This document shows positions 7,943 to 14,807 of a stretch of 17,180 nucleotides of DNA, one piece after another. The position numbers and the translations under genes were made by a program. The notes beneath the pieces were generated by a model. The model made no database searches and was not told the DNA's origin. It saw only the letters and a list, made by a program, of their open reading frames with translations. This stretch comes from Bacillota bacterium. GTDB lineage: Bacteria; Bacillota_I; Bacilli_A; ML615J-28; CAG-698. How positions within the stretch are numbered: the stretch's first letter is position 1; each line of letters begins with the position of its first letter. The stretch is from assembly GCA_023422115.1 (NCBI GenBank), contig JAEZSA010000099.1, positions 1 to 17,180 on the forward strand, written 5' to 3'.

Positions 7943-8047
7943 AATATACATATTTATAATTGTGATTCTAACAATCTTAGAAAATACCATTGTTCTTTTG
8001 TTTTATTTATAGATATGAATAAAATGCTATTTTAGGGTTTTTATTGA

Positions 8048-8076
8048 TTGACTTTTAAGGGATTACGAAGTATAAT
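8048..8076 (+). promoter_or_regulatory. Promoter of the small lipoprotein gene
   Basis: TTGACT (8048-8053), a 17-base spacer and TATAAT (8071-8076) form a near-consensus sigma-A-type promoter. The start site would be near 8083, which leaves a leader of about 104 bases before the ATG at 8187, unusually long for this window. Confidence 0.8.
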
Positions 8077-8115
8077 ATACCGTAGTGTTTATGAATACTC
8101 TATGCTAATTAGTAA

Positions 8116-8137
8116 TTTTAAGGTTTTATTAAGGTTA
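8116..8137 (+). promoter_or_regulatory. 11-bp direct repeat, possible regulator site
   Basis: Two adjacent 11-base units, TTTTAAGGTTT and TATTAAGGTTA, agree at 9 of 11 positions. A further TTTTAAGG is at 8053-8060, within the promoter spacer. Tandem repeats with one helical turn of spacing are typical sites for OmpR/PhoB-type response regulators. A -10-like TATACT (8136-8141) at the downstream edge lacks a good -35, as at activator-dependent promoters. The regulatory role is inference. Confidence 0.35.
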
Positions 8138-8186
8138 TACTATTAGAATGACCTAGTAAAAAACAAAGAGAAAAAGGAATGTAATT

Positions 8187-8759
8187 ATGAAAAAATATTT
8201 AATGTTTTTAGCTATATTGTTTATTGCTTTATTCAGTGTTGGCTGTAAAGACGAAACAGACAATTTATATAAAGATGGAAAAATATTTGAATGTGAGTCC
8301 TATTATAAGACAATAGGTACTAATCATTTTGATATTCTTGAAATGACAACTGATCAATTAGGCAATCCAAATAGTGGCTATAAATATTATCGTTTAGTTT
8401 TCTTTGCTGATCGTACTTTCGCTTTTGTTTCTTTTCCTTATTCTTTGGATAAAGAAGAAGTCTATTATGGAACTTGGTCACAAAAAGATGAAGTATTTGA
8501 GGAATTAAGAGTAGATGAAAATGGTAAAGCAGTAAAAGATACTGATGGTAACTATATCTATGATGAAGTTACAAAAAGTGTTATCACTTTATTCTATGAT
8601 AATCCACTTATTTCTGGAGAGAACGTATATGGATATGAAAAATATGTTGTCTCTCTTGACCAATTAACCCTAACAAGAAATCAAACACAAATAGCTGGCG
8701 ATTACCAAGCAAATGTAGATCAAACTTGGAAAAGAATCGATAAAAAAGATATAAAATAA
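8187..8759 (+). CDS. Small lipoprotein of unknown function
   Basis: 190 residues. A lysine-led hydrophobic signal (residues 2-16) ends in SVGC, making Cys20 the likely lipid anchor on the outer face of the membrane. The mature part alternates short hydrophobic strands and polar turns: YYRLVFFADRTFAFVSF (around 67-83), YYGTWSQKD (around 92-100), a polar stretch with the acidic turn DTDGNYIYDE, then YEKYVVSLDQLTLTRNQTQ and a final WKRID. The strand order, the GTW and the LDQLTLT ending recall lipocalin-like domains of bacterial lipoproteins, but I cannot assign a family. The ATG has AAAAAGGAATG upstream with suitable spacing. It is a single-gene transcript with its own promoter and terminator, diverging from polA. 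Confidence 0.85.
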   Translation: MKKYLMFLAILFIALFSVGCKDETDNLYKDGKIFECESYYKTIGTNHFDILEMTTDQLGNPNSGYKYYRLVFFADRTFAFVSFPYSLDKEEVYYGTWSQKDEVFEELRVDENGKAVKDTDGNYIYDEVTKSVITLFYDNPLISGENVYGYEKYVVSLDQLTLTRNQTQIAGDYQANVDQTWKRIDKKDIK

Positions 8760-8791
8760 AAGAGAATAATCAATATTCTCTTTTTTATTTT
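8758..8791. terminator. Bidirectional terminator between the lipoprotein gene and the riboflavin transporter gene
   Basis: AAAAGAGAATA (8758-8768) pairs with TATTCTCTTTT (8774-8784) around a 5-base loop. On the plus strand a U-rich run follows to about 8798; on the minus strand the stem is followed by TTTTATTTTATATC. It therefore serves both convergent genes, and overlaps both stop-codon regions. Confidence 0.9.
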
Positions 8792-9401
8792 ATTTTTCTT
8801 CATCTAACTTATGTAAAAAGTTGGATGTTTTTTTATATACTAAGAATGTTATCGTGGAAACAACAAAGGCGATTAAAGCATTAAATGGAATCACTGCATA
8901 TAAAATATATTTCATCATATAATTATCTGAATTAATATCTTTGATTACAACACGACAAAGTTGCAAGAACCCTTCCAAGTCTCCATTAAAGAATAATTTC
9001 AAATAAGCTGGAACTAGAATAAAATAATTAGCAAATACTCCAGTTATAATCCAAGTAAGACTTCCCCAAATGAGAGCAATTAAACCGCCCTTTTTTGTTT
9101 TATATTTTTGGTAAACTAAAGAAGTCACTAAAACCGTTACCCCTCCAATCAACAAATCAGCAAAATCACCTACATATGCTGTCTTAGAAAAAGGAAGGGA
9201 CATCAAAAACTTAACTAAAACAATTAATACTCCTCCTATTGGTCCCATCGTAAACCCTCCAATAATTGCAGGTAAAATAGAAAACTGTATTTCTAAAAAA
9301 GAGGGGAAAATAGGTAGGGGAAATTTAATAAAATATAAAATAGTTGATAATCCTGCAAATACACCAATTTTTGTGATAGCAATAATTTTTTTTCGATTCA
9401 T
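8790..9401 (-). CDS. ribU: Riboflavin ECF transporter S component, RibU type
   Basis: 203 residues from the ATG at 9401. RibU is the membrane substrate-binding component that captures riboflavin and works with a shared ECF energising module (EcfA, EcfA', EcfT), which is not in this window. The chain has about six hydrophobic segments. RibU-like signatures are FPLPIFPSFLEIQFSILPAIIGG (residues 27-49), MGPIGGVLIVLVKFL (52-66), VGDFADLLIGG (77-87) and NYFILVPAYLK (125-135). AAAGGA lies 7 bases before the start. An in-frame start at 9473 would add 24 residues encoded by the riboswitch terminator and aptamer edge, so it is rejected. The FMN riboswitch directly upstream supports flavin uptake independently of the protein sequence. 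The symbol is assigned by motif and regulation. Confidence 0.93.
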   Translation of the reverse strand: MNRKKIIAITKIGVFAGLSTILYFIKFPLPIFPSFLEIQFSILPAIIGGFTMGPIGGVLIVLVKFLMSLPFSKTAYVGDFADLLIGGVTVLVTSLVYQKYKTKKGGLIALIWGSLTWIITGVFANYFILVPAYLKLFFNGDLEGFLQLCRVVIKDINSDNYMMKYILYAVIPFNALIAFVVSTITFLVYKKTSNFLHKLDEEK

Positions 9402-9414
9402 GTGATATCCTTTC

Positions 9415-9444
9415 AAAAAAAGAACTCCGATAATCATATCGGAG
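9415..9444 (-). terminator. Terminator of the FMN riboswitch expression platform
   Basis: On the minus strand CTCCGATA (9444-9437) pairs perfectly with TATCGGAG (9432-9425) around a TGAT loop and is followed by TTCTTTTTTT (9424-9415). It lies between the aptamer and the ribU start. Termination when FMN is bound is the standard behaviour of this riboswitch class with such a platform. Confidence 0.92.
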
Positions 9445-9461
9445 CATAAAAAAGACCTATT

Positions 9462-9567
9462 GTCTTCTTTCATCTAGACTATACTATCGGTATTGGAGTT
9501 TCACCAATTCATGTCTTTCGACTCGCGGACTTTACCGCCGGTCGGGAATTACACCCTGCCCTGAAGA
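9462..9567 (-). ncRNA. FMN riboswitch (RFN element) controlling ribU
   Basis: The minus strand carries the conserved RFN core in order: ATCTTC, GGGCAGGGTGTAATTCCC, GACCGGCGGTAAAGTCCGCGA, a variable hairpin (GTCgaaaGAC), TTGGTGAAACTCCAATACCGATAGTATAGTC, TAGATG and GAAGA. The end segments TCTTC and GAAGA close stem P1, and CTCCAA pairs with TTGG in the conserved order. The aptamer senses FMN; a terminator at 9415-9444 follows before ribU. The first base of P1 lies next to the stop codon of the upstream gene (9568-9570), so there is no intergenic space for a promoter. Confidence 0.97.
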
Positions 9568-11496
9568 TTACTTAAATAATGGTTTTATTAAATTATTTAC
9601 TTTACTAAACACTTCATTAATAAAGCGTGTTATTGTATATTCGGGATAAGGAACTCTAATAGTAACATCGCCTCGACCAATATCATAAGTATAAACCAAA
9701 ACTGCGCTTTCATCATACTCAGCAATAGAAATGGTATTTCCTTCAGGACGATATTTCCCTGTTCCAACTTCTAAATATACATCTTTTATTGTACTATTAG
9801 GATCATTAAAAGTCAAGGTATATACATTATTATTAAACGAACATGCCTCTAGAAGAGGAACATTTTTGAGCGTTCCACAAGTTCCTTTGGCATCGGTTGC
9901 CCATTTATTTCCTCCACTATCTTGAATAAAGATTTGGTAATTATACTCACGTCCTTGACGTAATCCTGTAACTGTGTATTTTCCGTCTTCCATAATATAT
10001 TCTTTACCATTAAATTGTAAAATAATATCTGCGACTTCTTTATTATAAGTATTCCCTAATGTTACATCAAAAGAAATTGTATTTTCTGTAATCTCAGTGG
10101 TTACTTCTGCTTCTGGGCTCTTTCTTTCAACAAACAATAAAGCGCTTAGTACAGATCTTGTATTTCCATCTGATGGTTTGTTTTTAACAACTAGTTGTCC
10201 TTGCTCATTACGAATCATCGCTGTTGCGGAACCACCACCATCCATTTGATAAGCCTCTACTAGTCCATAATATTTTAAAACTGCATTTGTTTCATCAGTA
10301 GATGTCCCATAAGAACCAGAATTTGCATATGCACCATCAATAATAATTAAACTGATATCCCCGTTTGATTTGCGTCCAAATAGTGAACGTGGATATTGTT
10401 TCGTGTTATAGGCTGCAGTTGTATCTCCATCAATGACATCTTTTCCATCCATTCGTTGAATGGTATGAAATCCTATTGCTGATTCAACATTAGCCAGTAC
10501 ACCTTCATATTTGTATTGAACAACTACCTTTTTACCAATGGCTAGGGCTGCTTCTACTTCAGAATTGCGGGTATCAATCGCAAATTGACCTTTATCAATA
10601 GTCGCTGCAGTTGCTTGGCTAGTAATCAAACCCTTACCGAAAAAAGCATTGGCAGCATTATTACCCTTGTAACGATAAGCAATTGAATTTGTTGGATAGG
10701 CTCTTTCTGCATCACCTATGATAAACAAATTCCCATTGATATCCATCGTTGGAAAGGTTTGTGAATTCATTTCATCTTTTTGGTAATACGAAGAATAAAT
10801 CGTTGTCTCATTTGCTTTTGGAGTCGTATTATAGTTTTCTACCTCAAACTCATGAGTCATATTTCCATTCTCATCATAGATTGATAAGAATAAACCCGCA
10901 AACTTAATTGATCCTGAATTATCAGCTTTTGCTTTTCCATTAAAAATTGGATCTTTGGAACCGTCTTGTAAGAAACCAGCTACATCAGAACTTCCATTGG
11001 CTAGAGGTCCAATAGCGAACCACCCTTCCCCATCACAAATCATAGGGTAATAAGGTTGTGGATAATAGTAATCTGATCCGCTAGCTCCTAGATTTTCTCC
11101 AAAATTGGTTGCATACTGGTCAGCATTGATTCCTCCGACTACAATCCAATCAGGATGGTTTTTTTCATAATCTTGAGCAATGCCAATAATTGTTGCTCTA
11201 GTAAAATCGGTTTGTCCACCAATTGCCCAAGAAACAACTTTACTATCAGCTGTTTGTTTTTGTGTTAGCACATTTACCTGTTGTGAATAAAGAGCTCCAC
11301 TTTTCATCGTGTTTCCTAAATCCAAGAAATGAGTTGTATTGACACCAATTTGATTGTATTCAACTCTTGTTGTCATTTCATAACTGCTTAGGTTGTTATC
11401 ACTATAAATGATAGCTGCTTTCACTGGTGTTTTTATTGATGTGAAAATAGCGATTACTAAAATAAAAATACTTAAACTAATAACTCTTTTTTTCAT
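9568..11496 (-). CDS. Secreted phosphodiester glycosidase (NAGPA) domain protein with C-terminal Fn3-like region
   Basis: 642 residues. The N-terminal signal segment (residues 4-20, possible cleavage after VKAA at 29) has no lipobox. The NAGPA/DUF2233 domain spans roughly 85-457: GGINADQY (121-128), PRSLFGRKSNGDISLIIIDG (369-388), the hallmark QMDGGGSATAMI (417-428), and NTRSVLSALLFVERK (445-459). Related enzymes hydrolyse GlcNAc phosphodiesters or act in extracellular polysaccharide metabolism; the substrate here is unknown. Residues 465-545 look like a fibronectin type III-like module, followed by a second beta-rich region (550-617) and an amphipathic tail (624-642) that may touch the membrane. 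There is no LPXTG motif. The ATG is preceded by GTAGGAG overlapping the stop of the transporter permease gene 8 bases away, so it is probably co-transcribed with the ABC transporter. Confidence 0.85.
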   Translation of the reverse strand: MKKRVISLSIFILVIAIFTSIKTPVKAAIIYSDNNLSSYEMTTRVEYNQIGVNTTHFLDLGNTMKSGALYSQQVNVLTQKQTADSKVVSWAIGGQTDFTRATIIGIAQDYEKNHPDWIVVGGINADQYATNFGENLGASGSDYYYPQPYYPMICDGEGWFAIGPLANGSSDVAGFLQDGSKDPIFNGKAKADNSGSIKFAGLFLSIYDENGNMTHEFEVENYNTTPKANETTIYSSYYQKDEMNSQTFPTMDINGNLFIIGDAERAYPTNSIAYRYKGNNAANAFFGKGLITSQATAATIDKGQFAIDTRNSEVEAALAIGKKVVVQYKYEGVLANVESAIGFHTIQRMDGKDVIDGDTTAAYNTKQYPRSLFGRKSNGDISLIIIDGAYANSGSYGTSTDETNAVLKYYGLVEAYQMDGGGSATAMIRNEQGQLVVKNKPSDGNTRSVLSALLFVERKSPEAEVTTEITENTISFDVTLGNTYNKEVADIILQFNGKEYIMEDGKYTVTGLRQGREYNYQIFIQDSGGNKWATDAKGTCGTLKNVPLLEACSFNNNVYTLTFNDPNSTIKDVYLEVGTGKYRPEGNTISIAEYDESAVLVYTYDIGRGDVTIRVPYPEYTITRFINEVFSKVNNLIKPLFK

Positions 11497-11504
11497 TGCC
11501 GCTC

Positions 11505-12674
11505 CTACTTTGCAAATAAAACTCTTTCATTCTTGAACATTTTTAATAATACAAACATGGTTATAGTAATATATATGATCGAGGATCCTATTACTAACAT
11601 AATTGGCAGTAATTCTGCTTCAAAAGCAAAAATCGCTTTTAACCCCAAGGTACAATTATAGATTGGCACTAAATACATATATATACTGGTATCTTTTACT
11701 TCATTAAACATTGAGAATGTTGAAGAAAAAATAGCAAGGATATAAACTGGCATTGCATACATGGTTGCTTCTTTTGTTGATTTACCAATGGTTGAAGCTA
11801 ATAACATTAGGCTTGCTGAAAGCAAAGCTACTACAATTAAAATTCCAAATAACATTAAATAATCACTAATATTGTAAGATATAGTTCCCCCCATATCAAA
11901 CATTGATTTTGCAAACGGAAGAGAAGCCAAAACACCAATAAAAGAAGATAACGCAGATAAAATAGCAATGAATGCTGTTGAAACAATTTTGCCTAAAATA
12001 ATTTCATTCTTTTTAATCGGTGTCATTAATAAAGTAGCTAAAGTTCCTCTTTCTTTTTCACCTGCAATTGCATCAGTACCAATACTCATACCTCCTGCGA
12101 AAATGAACATCATAATAAACATTGGTAAAAGCATCGCTAGTACTGAACCGGTCGCTTTTTCTTCATCATATACTGGTTCATTTGAATGATTAATAATGTC
12201 TGTATTGATTCCCATCACTTGCAAGAACGCTTCTTTTTGAGCGTTTAGTGTGGCTTCAACAATAGAGTATCCTACAGATGACCGATTATCAGAAGGATTA
12301 TATACCACTTGAACTTTTGGTTTTTCTTTGTTCAATGTCTTTTGATCAAAATCAAGATCAAAAATGACCAAAACATCATTATTGCTATTATAGATTTCTG
12401 TTGTGATATCTTCAACATTTTCTTCATCAACAGGTCTAACTTCGATATTTTCCACACTATTCAATATTGCTTGATATGATTCAGGCATATTAACTACATT
12501 AATAATTGTTTGATGTTCTTCAATGGTGTTTGATTGTTCATTAAATGACTGTCCCATGATTGCATATATCAAGAAAATCAATAATCCTGGTAATGCCAAT
12601 GTTGAGAAAATCATTCGTGGAAATTTGAAAATCTTATCTAATTCTTTTTTAATTATTCCATATACATTCTTCAT
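11505..12674 (-). CDS. natB: ABC-2 type transporter permease, NatB-like
   Basis: 389 residues. Topology fits the NatB/YhaP group: one N-terminal membrane helix (about 21-40), a large extracytoplasmic region (41-175), then five hydrophobic segments at about 178-198, 226-252, 271-296, 303-322 and 354-376. The cytoplasmic motif GEKERGTLATLLMTPI (205-220), conserved in this permease family, follows the second helix and probably couples to the ATPase. In B. subtilis NatAB exports sodium, but this family also includes antibiotic and drug exporters, so the substrate is not certain. The ATG overlaps the stop of the ATPase gene by one base (TAATG), with AGGTGA upstream. The partner gene upstream and the secreted glycosidase-like gene downstream form one apparent operon. 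Confidence 0.85.
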   Translation of the reverse strand: MKNVYGIIKKELDKIFKFPRMIFSTLALPGLLIFLIYAIMGQSFNEQSNTIEEHQTIINVVNMPESYQAILNSVENIEVRPVDEENVEDITTEIYNSNNDVLVIFDLDFDQKTLNKEKPKVQVVYNPSDNRSSVGYSIVEATLNAQKEAFLQVMGINTDIINHSNEPVYDEEKATGSVLAMLLPMFIMMFIFAGGMSIGTDAIAGEKERGTLATLLMTPIKKNEIILGKIVSTAFIAILSALSSFIGVLASLPFAKSMFDMGGTISYNISDYLMLFGILIVVALLSASLMLLASTIGKSTKEATMYAMPVYILAIFSSTFSMFNEVKDTSIYMYLVPIYNCTLGLKAIFAFEAELLPIMLVIGSSIIYITITMFVLLKMFKNERVLFAK

Positions 12675-13453
12675 TATTTTTCACCTACTTCTTGACTATA
12701 GATATCGAAGAAAACATCCTCTATATCTTTGTTTGGTGACATATTACGTACATTTTCAACGGTATCACAAAGAACCAACTTTCCTTCAATAATAATACCA
12801 ACACGATCGCAGATCTTTTGAACTAGTCCCATAATATGAGTAGAAATAATAACTGTTTTCCCTTTGTTACGTAATTCTTTTAGATAATCTGTTACTGTCC
12901 TTGCTACGATAACATCAAGTCCATTGGTTGGCTCATCGAAAATAATAATTTCAGGATCATGAACCAAAGACATCACGATGGAAACTTTTTGTTTCATACC
13001 TGTTGATAATTCACCTATTTTTACTTCAGCAAACTGATTAATACCAAACTTTTCGAACAATTCTTTTTTTCTTCTTTTAATCGTTTCGGTATCCAAGTTA
13101 TGGAAATACGAAAAATAATTAAATAGATAATTGGGAGTAAATTGTTCATCTAGTTTTAATTCATTGGTTAGAAATGCTATATTCTTCTTAATAGACACTT
13201 CTTCTTTCACATCAATTCCTTTTACAGTTATATTTCCCTTATCAGGTTTTATTAATGTTGCTACACATCGTAGGGTTGTTGTTTTACCTGCCCCATTAGG
13301 ACCAAGCAAGCCAAATATTTCTCCTGCATTTGTATGAAAACTAATGTCATCAACCGCTACTTTTAAATTGTTTGTCGTTTTATCTAAACGCATTTGTTTT
13401 TTTGATAATTTAAATGTTTTTGTTAAGTTTTCAATAATCAAGGTTTTTTCCAT
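12674..13453 (-). CDS. natA: ABC transporter ATP-binding protein, NatA-like
   Basis: 259 residues from the ATG at 13453, which has GGAG 9 bases upstream. An in-frame TTG at 13468 overlaps that GGAG and is rejected. The protein hydrolyses ATP to drive the adjacent permease. Visible motifs are Walker A GPNGAGKTT (51-59), signature LSTGMKQK (149-156), Walker B IIIFDEP (169-175), D-loop NGLD (177-180) and switch histidine in STH (204-206). The usual Q-loop glutamine is replaced in the segment AFLTNELKLDEQFT (93-106); a FLT-type sequence here is what I recall for NatA-like proteins. The gene has a strong promoter and overlaps the permease gene by one base. The sodium-export assignment rests on subfamily resemblance only. 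Confidence 0.87.
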   Translation of the reverse strand: MEKTLIIENLTKTFKLSKKQMRLDKTTNNLKVAVDDISFHTNAGEIFGLLGPNGAGKTTTLRCVATLIKPDKGNITVKGIDVKEEVSIKKNIAFLTNELKLDEQFTPNYLFNYFSYFHNLDTETIKRRKKELFEKFGINQFAEVKIGELSTGMKQKVSIVMSLVHDPEIIIFDEPTNGLDVIVARTVTDYLKELRNKGKTVIISTHIMGLVQKICDRVGIIIEGKLVLCDTVENVRNMSPNKDIEDVFFDIYSQEVGEK

Positions 13454-13476
13454 TTTAATCAACTCCAATTGTTTTT

Positions 13477-13505
13477 ATTATACTCTTATCAACTCTATTA
13501 TTCAA
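13477..13505 (-). promoter_or_regulatory. Promoter of the natAB-glycosidase operon
   Basis: On the minus strand TTGAAT (13500-13505), a 17-base spacer and a perfect TATAAT (13477-13482). The start site would be near 13470, giving a short leader of about 17 bases that carries the GGAG of natA. Confidence 0.8.
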
Positions 13506-13557
13506 TTATTTTTTCACTTTATTGCAATGCATTAGAATATTTCTTTTTCATCAGAAA

Positions 13558-13586
13558 TTGCTTTTTTTGTCATTAAATGATAAAAT
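13558..13586 (+). promoter_or_regulatory. Promoter of the DUF362 gene
   Basis: TTGCTT (13558-13563), a 17-base spacer and TAAAAT (13581-13586) with TG one base before the -10 (TGATAAAAT, extended -10). The start site would be near 13593, about 26 bases before the ATG. It diverges from the natA promoter about 55 bases away. Confidence 0.7.
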
Positions 13587-13618
13587 AGAAACAGTTTTTT
13601 ATGATATGGTGAATAAAA

Positions 13619-14767
13619 ATGGTAAAAGTAGTTCTCCTAAAATGTGAAGAATATCAATTAGAATTGATAAAAAAGAAGATAACCGAAGGGCTTTCTTTTT
13701 TTGGTGGATTACAAAACTTTATAAAAAAAGACGATAGAGTTTTTATTAAATTAAATTGCGTAGGTCCTTTCGAACCAGAAAAAGCCATCACGACTCATCC
13801 TATTTTCGTAAAAGCTATTATTCAATTAGTAAAAGAAATTACACCAAATATTACAATAGGTGACAATCCAGCAACAAAAGACCTGATGTACACACTTAAA
13901 AAAAATGGACTTTATCCTGTGATTCAAGAAGAAAATCTTGAAATCATCAATGGAAAAGAATTTACTACTATTACAAATAGTAATTGCCATATTTATAGTG
14001 ATTTTCAAGTATCAAAAGCGATGGTCGATGTTGATGTGATGATTAATCTTCCTAAATTAAAAACGCATAGTCTTGCTTATATGACTGGCGCACAAAAAAA
14101 TCTCTTTGGTTTTATCTTTGGATTAAATAAAGCAGGATGGCACGTAAAAGCGAGCAATCCTTTAGAGTTTGGCGAAGCGATTAATGATCTTTATGGGGCC
14201 ATTTTGGATACTTATAAAAACAAAAAAATATTAAACATCATGGATGGTATTGTTGGATTAGAAGGCGAAGGACCCTCAAGTGGAGGATTACCGAAGCAAG
14301 CCAGTGCAATTTTAATTTCACCAGATGGTATCAGTCTTGATCGTGTCGCAGTTGAAATTGTTCATCTAGATGTCAACAAACTATTCATCAACAATATCGG
14401 TGGAGAACGAGGCTATGGAGAAAACAATCTTGAGAAAATAACCGTTTTAGGAAATTCATTCGCTGATTTCCAAGATGTTCATTTCCTACCACCAAAAGAT
14501 TCTTTGGGAAACCTAGGTTTAAAAATGTTGAGAATTAAAATGGTGCGTAATCTTTTATTAGAACATCCCGTTGTTAAGCATGGAGAGTGTATCAAGTGCG
14601 GGGAATGCGCAAAAATTTGCCCTCCAAAAGCAATGTCAATCAAACCTGGAGATTTTCCAAAGTTGGATAAATCTCATTGTATTCGCTGCTGGTGTTGTAG
14701 TGAAGTATGCCCACAAAATGCAATTAAAAAAAGCAAACGTCCCATTGCAGGTAGAATTATTTTCTAA
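13619..14767 (+). CDS. DUF362 domain protein with C-terminal 2x[4Fe-4S] ferredoxin domain
   Basis: 382 residues. Residues 1-300 form the DUF362 domain, with landmarks VFIKLNCVGPFEP (41-53), the segment GDNPATKD (81-88), MINLPKLKTHSLAYMTGAQKNLFG (141-164) and ISPDGISLDRVAVEI (233-247). The C-terminal part has two CxxCxxCxxxCP motifs: Cys324, 327, 330, 334 and Cys354, 357, 360, 364, each able to hold a 4Fe-4S cluster; Cys359 is an extra cysteine in the CWCC segment. The protein has no signal peptide and is probably cytosolic. DUF362 proteins are widespread in anaerobes and their reaction is not established; electron transfer is inferred from the clusters. GGTGA lies 7 bases before the ATG. Single-gene unit between the divergent natA promoter and a terminator shared with miaB. 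Confidence 0.93.
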   Translation: MVKVVLLKCEEYQLELIKKKITEGLSFFGGLQNFIKKDDRVFIKLNCVGPFEPEKAITTHPIFVKAIIQLVKEITPNITIGDNPATKDLMYTLKKNGLYPVIQEENLEIINGKEFTTITNSNCHIYSDFQVSKAMVDVDVMINLPKLKTHSLAYMTGAQKNLFGFIFGLNKAGWHVKASNPLEFGEAINDLYGAILDTYKNKKILNIMDGIVGLEGEGPSSGGLPKQASAILISPDGISLDRVAVEIVHLDVNKLFINNIGGERGYGENNLEKITVLGNSFADFQDVHFLPPKDSLGNLGLKMLRIKMVRNLLLEHPVVKHGECIKCGECAKICPPKAMSIKPGDFPKLDKSHCIRCWCCSEVCPQNAIKKSKRPIAGRIIF

Positions 14768-14780
14768 GATTTCCCAAAAT

Positions 14781-14804
14781 AAAAAGTAGCAAATGCTACT
14801 TTTT
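14781..14804. terminator. Bidirectional terminator between the DUF362 gene and miaB
   Basis: AAAAAGTAGC (14781-14790) pairs with GCTACTTTTT (14795-14804) around a 4-base loop. The plus strand continues as TTTTTTATTT and the minus strand as TTTTTATTTT, so both convergent transcripts can end here. It starts 13 bases after the DUF362 stop and 3 bases after the miaB stop. Confidence 0.92.
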
Positions 14805-14807
14805 TAT

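Noticed and set aside
7971..8047. Possible small RNA or hairpin in the polA-lipoprotein intergenic region
   Set aside because: Only weak complementarity such as ACAAT with ATTGT was found, with no promoter-terminator pair around it.
9402..9473. In-frame N-terminal extension of ribU of 24 residues from an ATG in the riboswitch
   Set aside because: It would be encoded by the terminator hairpin and the 3' edge of the FMN aptamer and has no ribosome binding site; the ATG at 9401 has AAAGGA at proper distance.
13454..13468. TTG start five codons upstream of natA
   Set aside because: The TTG overlaps the GGAG ribosome binding site of the ATG at 13453 and lies almost at the predicted transcription start.
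13826..14008. Minus-strand open frame inside the DUF362 gene
   Set aside because: Antisense to a gene with strong family motifs; composition is typical of a shadow frame.
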